Below, one piece after another: positions 1 through 9,784 of a stretch of DNA of 64,000 nt. Every line of letters starts with the position of its first letter. The stretch's first letter is position 1. The DNA lies in NCBI GenBank assembly GCA_017480245.1, contig JAFVBA010000010.1, positions 248,001-312,000 on the forward strand, read 5' to 3'. The position numbers and the translations under genes are program-made. The notes under the pieces are model-generated. The model ran no database searches and had not been told where the DNA came from. It saw only the letters and a program-made list of their open reading frames with translations. Origin of the DNA: Bacteroidales bacterium. GTDB taxonomy: Bacteria; Bacteroidota; Bacteroidia; Bacteroidales; P3.

Positions 1-1761
1 ATAATTTTTAAGTGCAGTATTCATCTTTTTACTTGCAGATATATTGATACGTACTCTCACCGAAGATTGCAAAAATGCAATAAAACCATCAAGAACAGTC
101 TGCGAAATATCGTCAAAATTCACTCCGCTTTCGTCAAATGCGATACAATTCAACTCAACCCACGCTCCGCTTTCCAAAGGTTTCTGTTCAATGGTAAGAT
201 TGTCGGTATTCTTATCAATTTTTGCAACATAAAACAAATAACCTTTCTTGTCCAAAACGCAAATATAGGTTTTGGTTTTGTCAATTACGAAAGTAAAGTC
301 TGGATGTTCGTCCGCAATATAATAAGATGTATTTTCAGTGTTGTCTGTTGAGAAAAGAGTTAAAGAAACATCGCCCTGAAGTTCTTTTTTCATCTTTCCG
401 TTAATCAAAATACGCTCTTGGGCTTGGAATTTATCGGCAAGAGTAAATTGATTTATCTCAAAAAATCCGTTATCCGTGTTTTTGAAAGTAGAATATGCTG
501 TTTTGCCGTCAGTACTTACGCAAACAGGGTGTTCATTACCTTCAGTATTGACAGGATAACCGATATTCTGGGCAGGAAGTTCCTTTTTGGTGTCATAAAC
601 AAAGATGTCGCTGCCACCTAGTGTCTTTCTGCCGTTGGAAAGAAAGTAAAGAGTTTTGTTATCCGCCGCTATAAATGGATAAGTTTCGTTGCCGAAAGTA
701 TTAACATTGCGTCCGAGGTTTTCAGGTTCGCTCCAAGTGTCTTTTCCCGTGCGTTTGGCTACCCAAATATCGTATCCGCCTTTGCCGCCAGCCCTGTTGC
801 TGACAAAATATAAGTAGTTGCCGTCAGCACTTACGGACGGAGAAAATTCATCATAGGTATTGGTGTTTATATTCAACGGTTTGGCATTTGAAAATACCTC
901 GCCGATTCGTTCAATACAATAAATATCCCACGTTTCGTTGTCTTTGAGATTGCTTTTTACAGAATAGAAAATATAATTATTGTCTGCAGTTATGGAAACA
1001 CCCGACAGAGGAAATTCATTATTGAAAGGGTCTTGAACAATAAAGCCTTTGTCATAAAATCCCGTGGAATCCAACTGACTTCTTTGCAAATAACGATTCT
1101 TAGACGTGGAAACCTCTGCCGTAAATGAGTCAAAATTGGTGTCTTTGCGCACTTCCTCTCTTATAAACCAAATCTCGCTTTTATCCCAAGACACAAATGG
1201 TTCGTAATAATTCTTATTCTTGGCAAGAAAGTTGATTTTCTTAGGTTCAAAAGGCACCTTGTTTTCCATAGTTGCCTTAAGAAAATCACTCCAGTCAATG
1301 TAATTTATTGCAATCTGCTGCAGAGAATCGTAATTGTTGTTATGGTCGGTAAGAGTTAGGAAATACTCAAAGTTTTTTGAAGCATCGGTGTAGCGTTCTT
1401 CTGTATAATCAATCATACCTAAGTAATAATAAAGATAAGGATGGGAAAACTCAGGACAATTCTCCTTTACAAGCGGAAAATACTTCATAATCATTGTAGT
1501 ATTGTCCTTAACTACGCCAATCATTCCCATAAGGAAGTAAGCGGATGCGAAATTCTCATTCTCCTTTATTATATCCTGCAAAAGCAAAGAAGCCTGTGAG
1601 TATTTCTTTTCGTTGAAATAGCCCACAGCCTTCTCATATTTTTTCTGTAAAGTCTTGCTTACGTCTTCTTTGCACTCATCATAATCCAACAAACTCTTCT
1701 CCTGAGCAAATAATATACAGGAGACAATTATTGAAATTATGAAAAGGCAGATTTTTTTCAT
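1..1761 (-). CDS. TPR / WD40-like propeller / OmpA-like envelope protein, partial
   Basis: The reading frame starts at ATG 1761 and stays open to the window edge (587 codons), so the C-terminus is missing. An N-terminal signal segment (MKKICLFIISIIVSC...FAQ) is followed by TPR-like helices (about residues 35-160), then PD40/WD40-like propeller repeats (about 185-430) with the typical phrases SPSVSADGNYLYFVSNRAGG and AADNKTLYFLSNG. A carboxypeptidase-regulatory-like segment (about 455-530) follows, and then what looks like the start of an OmpA-type peptidoglycan-binding domain (FDESGVNFDDIS, about 555). Known family: this order resembles PorE-like, T9SS-associated periplasmic proteins, but Bacteroidota carry many paralogues, so a T9SS role is only inferred. 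The start overlaps the stop of the upstream SRPBCC gene (ATGA), suggesting translational coupling. Confidence 0.8.
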   Translation of the reverse strand, partial: MKKICLFIISIIVSCILFAQEKSLLDYDECKEDVSKTLQKKYEKAVGYFNEKKYSQASLLLQDIIKENENFASAYFLMGMIGVVKDNTTMIMKYFPLVKENCPEFSHPYLYYYLGMIDYTEERYTDASKNFEYFLTLTDHNNNYDSLQQIAINYIDWSDFLKATMENKVPFEPKKINFLAKNKNYYEPFVSWDKSEIWFIREEVRKDTNFDSFTAEVSTSKNRYLQRSQLDSTGFYDKGFIVQDPFNNEFPLSGVSITADNNYIFYSVKSNLKDNETWDIYCIERIGEVFSNAKPLNINTNTYDEFSPSVSADGNYLYFVSNRAGGKGGYDIWVAKRTGKDTWSEPENLGRNVNTFGNETYPFIAADNKTLYFLSNGRKTLGGSDIFVYDTKKELPAQNIGYPVNTEGNEHPVCVSTDGKTAYSTFKNTDNGFFEINQFTLADKFQAQERILINGKMKKELQGDVSLTLFSTDNTENTSYYIADEHPDFTFVIDKTKTYICVLDKKGYLFYVAKIDKNTDNLTIEQKPLESGAWVELNCIAFDESGVNFDDISQTVLDGFIAFLQSSVRVRINISASKKMNTALKNY

Positions 1762-2177
1762 ATTCCTTGATTATTAACTGCCTTTTGAATGCCGTCCATT
1801 AAGGAATCCAATCCGTTTTGCAGTTGTTTTTTGAACATCATCAGTGTTATAGTGTTACCATCTATATTAGCCTCTGCGGTAAGGTTGCAAGTTCTTTCGC
1901 CTGTTTTCTCAAACAAAAGATTGACAAGGAAATTGAATCCGCCCATTATTTCTTTGCCGCTGCCGATTGTAATATAATCAAAAGGTTTTCTTTCTTTTAT
2001 CACAAGTTCTACATCTGCCATTCCATTGACATTGAAAGAACAAGTGTCGTATGTACATTTGAAGTCCTTTATCTTATCATTGGGGATAGTACCTAAGTGT
2101 GTAAAATCACTAAGTGCGTAAAACACTTCCTCGGCACTGCGGTTAAGGTTTATAGTTTTTGATTTTATTTGTTTCAT
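1758..2177 (-). CDS. SRPBCC (START-like) family protein
   Basis: This is a 139-residue cytosolic protein with no signal peptide. The start (KTINLNRSAEEVFYALSDFTHLG) and the later beta-rich stretch with a C-terminal helix (FKKQLQNGLDSLMDGIQKAVN) match the helix-grip fold of polyketide-cyclase/START-like proteins, which bind hydrophobic ligands. Close relatives are common in Bacteroidales directly beside pyrE, as here: it begins 11 bp after the pyrE stop and shares an ATGA overlap with the next gene, so pyrE, this gene and the propeller protein look like one transcription unit. The ligand is unknown, and no catalytic residue can be assigned. Confidence 0.75.
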   Translation of the reverse strand: MKQIKSKTINLNRSAEEVFYALSDFTHLGTIPNDKIKDFKCTYDTCSFNVNGMADVELVIKERKPFDYITIGSGKEIMGGFNFLVNLLFEKTGERTCNLTAEANIDGNTITLMMFKKQLQNGLDSLMDGIQKAVNNQGI

Positions 2178-2188
2178 ATACCGTTCTC

Positions 2189-2833
2189 CTACATTCTGTC
2201 GTCAGACCATTTCTCAGGGTTCTCTCTCCACTCGTTCAAAGAGGCAAGATTTTCTTTTGAAACGTAATTTTCTTTTATTGCCGTCTCAATTAAAGTAGAG
2301 TAATTGGTTACGGTAAGAAGAGGAACTTGCTTTTCTTCAAAATTTTTCTTTGCAACGTCTAATTCGTATGTGAATATAGCTGCCATACCTTTGACAACAG
2401 CGCCTGCGTCTCTCAAAGCATCAACTGCAAGTAAGGAACTTTTACCCGTAGAAATCAAATCCTCTATAACAACAACGGTTTGACCGGACTTTAAATCACC
2501 TTCAATTTGGTTTTTCATACCATGGCTTTTGGCTTCGGGGCGAACATAAACGAAAGGTTTGCCAAGCTCCTGTGCAACAAGCACTCCCTGGGCTATTCCT
2601 CCCGTTGCAACACCGGCAATTACATCAACATCTTCAAAAATTTCCGTTACCAAAGATACGAATTGCTGCCTGATATACGTTCTTATGGACGGATAAGACA
2701 ATGTAAGGCGGTTATCGCAATAAATAGGGGATTTGCGTCCTGAAGCCCACGTAAAGGGTTCAACAGGTGAAAGTTTAACGGCTTTAATGTCTAAAAGACA
2801 ACGTGCAGCCTCGATTGCATTTTCTTTATTCAT
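2189..2833 (-). CDS. pyrE: orotate phosphoribosyltransferase
   Basis: The enzyme converts orotate and PRPP to orotidine 5'-monophosphate in de novo pyrimidine synthesis. The 214-residue length fits the family. The PRPP-binding loop VVVIEDLISTGKSS lies at about residues 118-131, and VRPEAKSHGMKNQIEG carries the flexible catalytic loop with its lysine and the conserved HG pair. The N-terminal KLSPVEPFTWASGRKSPIYCDNR segment is typical of PyrE. It is the first gene of a minus-strand unit. A TAATTTTG promoter word lies 30 bp upstream and overlaps the start codon region of the divergent Nudix gene. Confidence 0.95.
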   Translation of the reverse strand: MNKENAIEAARCLLDIKAVKLSPVEPFTWASGRKSPIYCDNRLTLSYPSIRTYIRQQFVSLVTEIFEDVDVIAGVATGGIAQGVLVAQELGKPFVYVRPEAKSHGMKNQIEGDLKSGQTVVVIEDLISTGKSSLLAVDALRDAGAVVKGMAAIFTYELDVAKKNFEEKQVPLLTVTNYSTLIETAIKENYVSKENLASLNEWRENPEKWSDDRM

Positions 2834-2860
2834 AGTATTAATAAATTAACATTTTAAGTT

Positions 2861-3499
2861 ATGCAAAATTACACAATATTTAACAAAAACAACAAAGTTT
2901 TTATCGCAAAAAATCTTTTAAAAGGCGAAAAAGTTTCTGAAGAAAGAATAATACGTTGTAATTCAGAAATTTTGAATACATACGATTTTTCACCTCTTTT
3001 TGATGATAATCAAAAAAATGATTGGTTGGTTCTTGCGGAAGGCGAAGACACGGAAAAGGTATTTGAAAAAGTTACTTCATCATTATATTTCGTCAAAGCA
3101 GCGGGGGGAATCATAAGAAACGAAATGGGAGATTATCTTTTTATGTTCCGCAATGGTTTTTGGGATATGCCTAAAGGACACAGGGAAGAGGGTGAAACTA
3201 TCCGTCAGACTGCGGAAAGGGAAGTGTTGGAGGAGTGCGGAATGAAGCACTTGGAGGTTAAAGAATATTTGGCGTCGTCTTTCCATTCTTATTATATGCA
3301 CGGACGGAAAGAAATCAAGCAAACGTATTGGTATGATATGTTTTGTCCGTCGTCAGAGCAATTAACACCGCAAAAAGAAGAGGGAATAAAAAAAATAGAG
3401 TGGATAAAACAACAGGATTTGCAAAAGATACTGCAAAGAAGTTACCCTAACATAAGATATTTGTTTAAAACAATTGAATTAAACGGCAAGCAAGAGTAA
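2861..3499 (+). CDS. Nudix hydrolase with N-terminal extension
   Basis: The 212-residue protein has an N-terminal region of about 75 residues with no recognised motif. A Nudix domain follows, with the signature GHREEGETIRQTAEREVLEECGM at about residues 101-123; it carries the G-x5-E and REVxEExG glutamates that bind the metal. The substrate of this nucleoside-diphosphate-X hydrolase cannot be read from sequence. Such two-part Nudix proteins occur beside pyrE in many Bacteroidota. It is divergent from pyrE with a 27 bp gap. No clear TAnnTTTG word of its own precedes the start, and the pyrE -7 word lies just inside the reading frame, so transcription could start elsewhere or use another signal. 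Confidence 0.85.
   Translation: MQNYTIFNKNNKVFIAKNLLKGEKVSEERIIRCNSEILNTYDFSPLFDDNQKNDWLVLAEGEDTEKVFEKVTSSLYFVKAAGGIIRNEMGDYLFMFRNGFWDMPKGHREEGETIRQTAEREVLEECGMKHLEVKEYLASSFHSYYMHGRKEIKQTYWYDMFCPSSEQLTPQKEEGIKKIEWIKQQDLQKILQRSYPNIRYLFKTIELNGKQE
2864..2871 (-). promoter_or_regulatory. Bacteroidota -7 element (TAATTTTG) for pyrE
   Basis: On the minus strand the word TAATTTTGCA matches the Bacteroidota TAnnTTTG element, about 30 nt before the pyrE ATG. On the plus strand it lies inside codons 2-4 of the Nudix gene, so the two genes share their boundary very tightly. Confidence 0.55.
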
Positions 3500-3611
3500 T
3501 CAAACATTAATTCACGGCAAAGAAAATTGATTTTAATAGTTTTTAATGTCTTTTTATCTTTGTTATTCAGGTTTTTTATGCTGCCTTTTGAAAATAGAAA
3601 ACCGCCTTTGC

Positions 3612-3742
3612 GGAATATTCCGCCGCCCTTTGTGAAAAGAATTTGAAAAAAACTCTTTTTTTACCTCAAAAAAACTGTTTTTTCGACTCAAAAAAAGAGT
3701 TTTTTTCAAAATGAATTGCGGAAGGGCGGCGGGAATATTTCC
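3612..3742. repeat. Intergenic inverted repeat with 22-bp register (array A)
   Basis: The 386 bp gap 3500-3885 holds a long imperfect inverted repeat. The left arm is about 3612-3662 and the right arm about 3690-3742; both carry GGAATATT, CCGCCGCCCTT and GAAAAAAACTCTTTTTTT in mirror order. Inside it the word (C/G)AAAAAAA begins at 3645, 3667 and 3689, exactly 22 bp apart. It lies upstream of the chain-length regulator promoter. The rest of the gap shows nothing recognisable apart from that promoter. Confidence 0.85.
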
Positions 3743-3844
3743 AATGGCTTCAATTTTGTCAGATAGGGCAGGGGTGATTTGCGGAAAAATTCACTTATTT
3801 TAAAATAAATTTCCCTTTATTATATATATTAATGTAAAAATTCT

Positions 3845-3852
3845 TATCTTTG
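3845..3852 (+). promoter_or_regulatory. Bacteroidota -7 element (TATCTTTG) of the wzz-like/wzy-like/secA unit
   Basis: TATCTTTGCA is a perfect TAnnTTTG element, 33 nt before the chain-length regulator start. No other such word is seen before secA, so this promoter may drive all three genes. Confidence 0.7.
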
Positions 3853-3885
3853 CAACCTTAAAATTTGATAAAATTTTTATAAACT

Positions 3886-4896
3886 ATGAATACATTTAAC
3901 TTTAACGGAACAATGCAATTTTTAAGACGGCATTTCAAGTTTCTTTGTGCGGTCTTTATAATTTCAGGCGTGGTATCGGCAGCCTTGTCTTTGCTTTTAC
4001 CGAATTATTATAAGTCAGAAGTTTTGTTTTTGCCAAGTGAAGTAAGTTCTATTTCCAAATCATTACTCAATGAAGGCGACAGATTAGACCCTTATATGTT
4101 CGGAACGGAAAAAGAAAGTGAATACATCTTGGAAATGCTCTCTTCGTGGCAGATAATTGAACAGACGGCAAAACATTTCAATCTAAGAGAACATTACGGA
4201 TTGAAAGACACTCCACTTGATAACGAAAAAATGGTTTTAAAACTTAAGAAAAACATAAAGGTCAAACGTTCCGATTTCTTAGGAGCCAAATTGAGAGTTT
4301 GGGATAAAGACCCGCAATATGCGTGCGACATAGCAAATTATATGACTGAGCAGTTGCAGGTTTTACGCCACAGAATGAAACAGGCAAAAGCCGACAGTAT
4401 TATGAAATATCTTGATTTGAGCAGAGAGAATGTAAGACAGGAGATAATAAAACTTACAGATTCTTTACACACTTTGCAAGCCGAGACAAAGAATTATTAT
4501 CCTCACTCAATGGCAGACCGTTTTGCTCAAGAAATGTCAAAACAAGTTGCTGCAGGAAATAATGCTGCTGTTGCAAGATTGGAAAACAAAATGGAGGAAA
4601 CTAATACTAAAAGTGCTTTAATCTCTCTTTTGCTTACCGATTTGGAACAAAAAAGCAAAATGATGCAAACTTGGGACGAACATTACCAACAAGCAGTTTT
4701 GGATTACGAAAGCAACATTCCTGTTGATTTTGTTGCGCAATATGCTACGGTATCTTACAAAAAAGATAAGCCTAAACGTAGTCTTATTGTCATATTGGCA
4801 GCCCTTGCTTGCACTCTTATAGCAGCTGAAGTGTTGGTTGTAAAAGAAAAATACTTCTCTTCCGAGTCTGAAAATGGACAAGACTGTAAAGCATAG
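3886..4896 (+). CDS. Wzz-type polysaccharide chain-length regulator
   Basis: The 336-residue inner-membrane protein has the two-helix layout of polysaccharide co-polymerases. A first transmembrane segment (FLCAVFIISGVVSAALSLLL, about 20-39) is followed by the conserved NYYKSEVLFLPSE entry of Wzz domains. A periplasmic alpha-helical region (about 60-290) follows, and a second transmembrane segment near residues 303-320 (LIVILAALACTLIAAE). Wzz proteins set the chain length of O-antigen or exopolysaccharide made by Wzy. The coding end overlaps the start of the next gene by 23 bp, and that gene is a Wzy/ligase-like protein, which supports the assignment. There is no kinase domain, unlike Wzc. Confidence 0.85.
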   Translation: MNTFNFNGTMQFLRRHFKFLCAVFIISGVVSAALSLLLPNYYKSEVLFLPSEVSSISKSLLNEGDRLDPYMFGTEKESEYILEMLSSWQIIEQTAKHFNLREHYGLKDTPLDNEKMVLKLKKNIKVKRSDFLGAKLRVWDKDPQYACDIANYMTEQLQVLRHRMKQAKADSIMKYLDLSRENVRQEIIKLTDSLHTLQAETKNYYPHSMADRFAQEMSKQVAAGNNAAVARLENKMEETNTKSALISLLLTDLEQKSKMMQTWDEHYQQAVLDYESNIPVDFVAQYATVSYKKDKPKRSLIVILAALACTLIAAEVLVVKEKYFSSESENGQDCKA

Positions 4897-6370
4897 CCGA
4901 AAAGATATACTTCTTATCGTAGTATTGTGTCTTCTGTTCCTATCTTTAGGAGCGGTTGCCATAGATTACGAGTTTTATGTCTATGCTTTTATTCCCGTTA
5001 TGGTACTCGGAGTTTTACTTATAATGCTTAAATTCTACTATTCCGTATTTTTGGTTGCTTTCTTAACTCCTTTGTCTATTTTTTTCAAGATGGAAGATTT
5101 TTCCATTGTAGTTCCTACTGAGCCTATCTTAATTATAGTTATGCTTTTGTTCATTTGGGAATGTTTTTTCAACAGAAACTATGACAAAAAAGCTATCTAT
5201 AATCCTATAACCTTAATGATATTTATCAACTTGGCATGGATACTTGTTGCATCCTTGTTTTCCTGGGATATAATCGTATCAATCAAATTTCTTATCTCAA
5301 GACTTTGGTTTGTAATTCCGTGCTATTTTATGATGGTTCCGATTTTCAAAGACGTTAAGACTATCCGTTGGTTTGTTGCTTTGTATGGATTGGCTTTAAG
5401 CGTGGTAATAATCATTTGTTCCATCAAATTCGCTTACTACAATTTCGCATTTGAGGAAATGAATCAAATTCCGCAACCGTTTTATAACGACCATACGGCT
5501 TACGGTGCGGCAATAGGATTATTTTTCCCGATTTCTTTGTTTTATTTATTCGGAAGCAAAGAAATATGTCCGAATAAAAAATACAGATGGCTGTTTGCTT
5601 TCATTTCAATATGCCTTCTTGTCGGATTAGTTCTTTCATATGCTAGAGCAACATGGCTGAGCGTTTTGGCGGCATTAGGAGTTTTGGTGTTGGTTCTTTT
5701 GAAAATAAAAATGAAAACACTATTGACGATAGGGGCTTTTGTACTTATCATCTTCGCTCTATTTTCCACTACCATAATTCAAACATTGGAAACCAATTCT
5801 CAAGATTCTTCCGGAAATTTGTCCGAACATATAACCTCAATGAGTAATATCTCCACCGACGCATCTAACATAGAGAGAATAAACCGTTGGTCGTGTGCCT
5901 TGAGAATGTTTAAAGACAGACCGATTACCGGTTGGGGACCCGGAACATATCAATTCATCTACGGTTCTTATCAATTGTATTATCAAAGAACGCCTATCTC
6001 TACCAACGAAGGTACATTGGGAAATGCACACAGCGAATATATAGGACCTTTATGCGAACAAGGATTTTTAGGATGTTTAATCGTAATAGTGATGTTTGCA
6101 ACCACTGTCTATATTGGTATAAAAACTTTCCGTACAGCCAAAGACAGAAACCTCGGGAGGCTGTCGCTTATAATAACTCTGTGTCTTATCACCTACTATA
6201 CGCATGGTTTTATGAACAATTTCCTTGATACCGACAAATTGTCAGTTCCGGTTTGGGCGATGATAGCAATGGTATCATCATTGTATATTTACAGCGAAAA
6301 AAATTCTGAAAACGGCGAAACAATTAAAGAAAATAATTTTATAAAAAGTAATAACACTAAAATAATATAA
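4874..6370 (+). CDS. O-antigen ligase / polymerase family membrane protein
   Basis: The 498-residue protein has about ten to twelve hydrophobic segments. It carries the hallmark of the Wzy_C/O-antigen ligase family: [15 protein letters not shown] (about 255-269), then a periplasmic loop with [12 protein letters not shown] (about 355-366) and [17 protein letters not shown] (about 383-399), where the histidine-containing HSEY...EQG motif is conserved. It either polymerises or ligates lipid-linked surface glycan; sequence alone does not separate the two. It overlaps the Wzz-like gene, and its stop lies 5 bp before secA. The hydrophilic C-terminal tail (about 475-498) is cytoplasmic. Confidence 0.85.
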   Translation: MDKTVKHSRKDILLIVVLCLLFLSLGAVAIDYEFYVYAFIPVMVLGVLLIMLKFYYSVFLVAFLTPLSIFFKMEDFSIVVPTEPILIIVMLLFIWECFFNRNYDKKAIYNPITLMIFINLAWILVASLFSWDIIVSIKFLISRLWFVIPCYFMMVPIFKDVKTIRWFVALYGLALSVVIIICSIKFAYYNFAFEEMNQIPQPFYNDHTAYGAAIGLFFPISLFYLFGSKEICPNKKYRWLFAFISICLLVGLVLSYARATWLSVLAALGVLVLVLLKIKMKTLLTIGAFVLIIFALFSTTIIQTLETNSQDSSGNLSEHITSMSNISTDASNIERINRWSCALRMFKDRPITGWGPGTYQFIYGSYQLYYQRTPISTNEGTLGNAHSEYIGPLCEQGFLGCLIVIVMFATTVYIGIKTFRTAKDRNLGRLSLIITLCLITYYTHGFMNNFLDTDKLSVPVWAMIAMVSSLYIYSEKNSENGETIKENNFIKSNNTKII

Positions 6371-6375
6371 ATAAA

Positions 6376-9300
6376 ATGGCAAATTTTTTATCGTTACTGT
6401 TCGGTAACAAGAGTCAAAGAGATTTGAAAGAGGTAAAACCAATCCTTGATAAGTGTCTGAAAGCATACGACACTGTACAAAATCTCTCCAATGACCAGTT
6501 AAGACAAAAAACTATTGAATTTAAAAACCTTATCTACGAAAAAGTAAAGAAAGAAGAGGAAGAAAAACGTCAGATTAAGGAGAAATTAGACACCGATTTT
6601 GAAATTTCCATCAGTGAAAAGCAAAAATATTATGACCGTATGGAAGATTTGGACAAAAAAATCTATGCTACAACGCAGGATATCTTGAATCAAATCTTAC
6701 CCGAGGCTTTTGCAGTTGTCAAAGAGACTGCAAAGAGATTTTTTGACAGCGAAGAAGTGGAAGTTACGGCAACGGATTTTGACAGACAGTTGGCTGCAAA
6801 AAAGGATGCTATACGTATTGATGGCGACAAGGCATATTACAAAAATGAATGGATGGCCGGCGGCAGTATGATTCATTGGGATATGGTTCATTACGACGTT
6901 CAGCTTATCGGCGGTACGGTTCTGCATCAGGGAAAGATAGCAGAGATGGCTACGGGCGAAGGAAAAACTTTGGTGGCTACACTTCCTATTTATCTAAACG
7001 CTCTTCCGGGCAAAGGAGTGCATGTTGTAACCGTCAATGACTACTTAGCAAAACGTGACAGCGAATGGATGGGTCGTATTTTTGAGTTTCACGGTTTGAG
7101 TGTGGATTGTATAGACAAGCATCAGCCTAATAGCGAAGCCAGAAGGAATGCTTACAACTGTGATATTACATACGGAACCAATAATGAGTTCGGTTTTGAC
7201 TATCTTAGGGACAATATGTGTAACAATGTCAGTGAAATAGTTCAGAGAGAGCATAATTACGCTATTGTCGATGAGGTTGATAGCGTCCTTATCGATGATG
7301 CACGTACTCCTTTGATTATTTCGGGTCCTACTCCGAAAGGAGAAGATCAGGAATTCGACAGATTTTGTCCTATTATTGAGAAACTTTACAATGTTCAGCG
7401 GCAAGAAGTAACTCAAATCATAGCAGAAGCCCGCAAAATCTTGGAAAATCCTAATAAAGATGCTAAACAAGAGGCGGAAGGCGGCAAATTGTTGTTGCGC
7501 GCTCACCACGGACTTCCGAAAAATAAGGCTTTGATAAAATTACTTTCCGAACCTGGAATGAAATCTTTGATGCTGAAGACGGAAAACTTCTATATGCAAG
7601 ACCAAAGCCGCGAAATGCATATTGTAGATGACGAATTGTATTTCGTAATTCAAGAGCAGCAAAACACAATAGAATTAACCGAAAAGGGAATGGAGTTTTT
7701 ATCCAAATTAGGTGAAGATCCGAAATTCTATTTGTTACCTGACGTTGGTTCTTTACTTGCAGACCTTGACAGAGAACAACTATCGCCTGAACAGAAAGCA
7801 CAAAAGAAAGACGAGATTATGCAGAACTTTGCCGTACAAAGCGACAGGGTTCATACGATTAACCAACTTTTGAAAGCCTATGCGCTGTTTGAAAATAACG
7901 TTGAGTATGTTGTAATCAACAATGAGGTAAAAATCGTTGATGAACAGACAGGACGTATTATGGAAGGCAGACGTTACTCCGACGGATTGCACCAAGCAAT
8001 TGAAGCGAAGGAGAAAGTAAAGGTTCAGGCGGCAACTCAGACTTACGCAACCATTACTCTTCAAAATTATTTCCGTATGTACAAAAAACTTGCGGGAATG
8101 ACGGGTACTGCAGAGACGGAAGCAGGCGAGTTTTGGAATATTTACAAACTTGATGTGGTAACTATACCTACCAATCGCCCTGTAATACGTTTAGACCACG
8201 AAGATTTGATTTACAAAACCAAGAGGGAGAAATTTGCAGCCGTAATTCAGGAAGTTGAATCCTTAAGAGAACAGAACCGCCCCGTACTTATCGGTACTGT
8301 TGATGTGGAAACGTCCGAACTTTTGAGTAAAATGCTTAAGCTTCGTCGTATTCCTCACCAGGTATTGAATGCTAAATTGCACCAAAAGGAAGCGGAAATC
8401 GTTGCTTTGGCAGGTAAAGCCGGTGCCGTTACAATTGCGACCAATATGGCGGGACGTGGAACCGACATTAAGTTAGGTGAAGGCGTTAAAGAGGCAGGCG
8501 GTTTGGCTATCATTGGTACGGAAAGACATGAGTCCAGACGTGTGGATCGTCAGTTGCGAGGCCGTGCCGGCCGTCAGGGAGATCCTGGTTCTTCTCAGTT
8601 CTTTGTATCTTTGGAAGACAAACTTATGCGTCTTTTCGGCTCGGAAAGGATGGTTAAGATGATGGACCGTTTGGGTATTAAGGAAGGAGAAGTTATCCAA
8701 CACTCAATGATGACCAAGTCTATCGAAAGAGCGCAAAAGAAAGTGGAAGAAAACAACTTTGGTATAAGAAAACGTTTGTTGGAATACGATGATGTTATGA
8801 ATAACCAGCGAACTGTTATCTACACCAAGCGACATAACGCTCTTTACGGCGACAAATTGGCAATTGACATCTCAAATATGATGTACGACTGCGTATCTGA
8901 TTTGATTGATAACAATGAAGATTACTTTGATTTGCAAGCGCAGTTTATCCGTACGTGTGGGTTTGACTTCCCGATGGACGAAGAAACATTCAACCACACG
9001 AAAAAATCCGAGATTAAGGAAAAAGTCTTTGACGCTACCTATAATTATTATAAGGATAGAATGGATAAAATTGCTTTCCTTGCATTTCCGTTTGTTAAGA
9101 ACTTGGTTGAAAGCAATGCAACCAGGTATGAAAACGTTGCCTTCCCGATTACTGATGGTATCCGCACGCTTAACACTGTTGCACCTATAAAAAAATCTTA
9201 CGAAACGGCAGGAAAAGAGATTGCTTTAAGTGTTGAAAAGAGTATCACCTTACAAATTATAGACAATGCATGGAAAGAACATTTGAGAAACTTAGATGAT

Positions 9301-9675
9301 TTGCGTCAAAACGTACAAAATGCTTCTTACGAGCAGAAAGACCCTCTTGTTGTCTATAAAATAGAGTCGTTTAACTTGTTTGAGCAGATGCTTATTGAGA
9401 TTAACCGCGATATTACTTCATTCCTTTGCCGTGCAGCGTTACCTGTTCCTCAGGAGACTATGCGTCAAAGTGAGGAAGTGCAGACTGATCAAAGAGGAAT
9501 ACGCACTTCAAGGGAAGAAGTTGCTAATCAAAGACAACAACTTGCAACTAACGGCGAACAACAAGAGAAACGCCAACCGGTTCATGTTGAGAAGAAAGTC
9601 GGAAGAAACGACCCATGCCCTTGCGGCAGCGGGAAAAAATACAAAAACTGCCACGGAAAAAATGCAGAAGAATAA
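6376..9675 (+). CDS. secA: preprotein translocase ATPase SecA
   Basis: SecA drives export of unfolded proteins through SecYEG. At 1099 residues it is longer than the E. coli protein (901), which is usual in Bacteroidota because of insertions in the N-terminal part and the preprotein-crosslinking region. Visible motifs are Walker A ([14 protein letters not shown], about 189-202), Walker B ([16 protein letters not shown], about 297-312), the helicase motifs [13 protein letters not shown] (about 690) and [18 protein letters not shown] (about 726-743), and a C-terminal zinc motif [14 protein letters not shown] (about 1083-1096). It follows the polysaccharide genes by 5 bp without its own visible promoter. 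A TAATCACGCAT hairpin directly after the stop probably ends the unit. Confidence 0.97.
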   Translation: MANFLSLLFGNKSQRDLKEVKPILDKCLKAYDTVQNLSNDQLRQKTIEFKNLIYEKVKKEEEEKRQIKEKLDTDFEISISEKQKYYDRMEDLDKKIYATTQDILNQILPEAFAVVKETAKRFFDSEEVEVTATDFDRQLAAKKDAIRIDGDKAYYKNEWMAGGSMIHWDMVHYDVQLIGGTVLHQGKIAEMATGEGKTLVATLPIYLNALPGKGVHVVTVNDYLAKRDSEWMGRIFEFHGLSVDCIDKHQPNSEARRNAYNCDITYGTNNEFGFDYLRDNMCNNVSEIVQREHNYAIVDEVDSVLIDDARTPLIISGPTPKGEDQEFDRFCPIIEKLYNVQRQEVTQIIAEARKILENPNKDAKQEAEGGKLLLRAHHGLPKNKALIKLLSEPGMKSLMLKTENFYMQDQSREMHIVDDELYFVIQEQQNTIELTEKGMEFLSKLGEDPKFYLLPDVGSLLADLDREQLSPEQKAQKKDEIMQNFAVQSDRVHTINQLLKAYALFENNVEYVVINNEVKIVDEQTGRIMEGRRYSDGLHQAIEAKEKVKVQAATQTYATITLQNYFRMYKKLAGMTGTAETEAGEFWNIYKLDVVTIPTNRPVIRLDHEDLIYKTKREKFAAVIQEVESLREQNRPVLIGTVDVETSELLSKMLKLRRIPHQVLNAKLHQKEAEIVALAGKAGAVTIATNMAGRGTDIKLGEGVKEAGGLAIIGTERHESRRVDRQLRGRAGRQGDPGSSQFFVSLEDKLMRLFGSERMVKMMDRLGIKEGEVIQHSMMTKSIERAQKKVEENNFGIRKRLLEYDDVMNNQRTVIYTKRHNALYGDKLAIDISNMMYDCVSDLIDNNEDYFDLQAQFIRTCGFDFPMDEETFNHTKKSEIKEKVFDATYNYYKDRMDKIAFLAFPFVKNLVESNATRYENVAFPITDGIRTLNTVAPIKKSYETAGKEIALSVEKSITLQIIDNAWKEHLRNLDDLRQNVQNASYEQKDPLVVYKIESFNLFEQMLIEINRDITSFLCRAALPVPQETMRQSEEVQTDQRGIRTSREEVANQRQQLATNGEQQEKRQPVHVEKKVGRNDPCPCGSGKKYKNCHGKNAEE

Positions 9676-9705
9676 GCATTTTCAAACGTTGTGATTTAGT
9701 GAAAT

Positions 9706-9770
9706 TAATCACGCACTTTAATAAAATAATCACGCATACTATTTTACTAATATGCGTGATTATTTTTGTA
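9706..9770. terminator. Bidirectional hairpin of the TAATCACGCAT family (copy E1)
   Basis: Arms 9723-9738 and 9751-9766 (AAAATAATCACGCATA and its complement) form a 16 bp stem followed by T-rich sequence. It sits between convergent secA and the pseudogene. A second TAATCACG word lies 21 bp upstream of the stem (9706 and 9727). A related hairpin occurs at 33135-33223. Confidence 0.75.
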
Positions 9771-9784
9771 AGAAGTGATGACTG

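Noticed and set aside
67-621. Several plus-strand frames at the left end
   Set aside because: All lie opposite the long partial propeller/OmpA-like gene that runs on the minus strand to the window edge.
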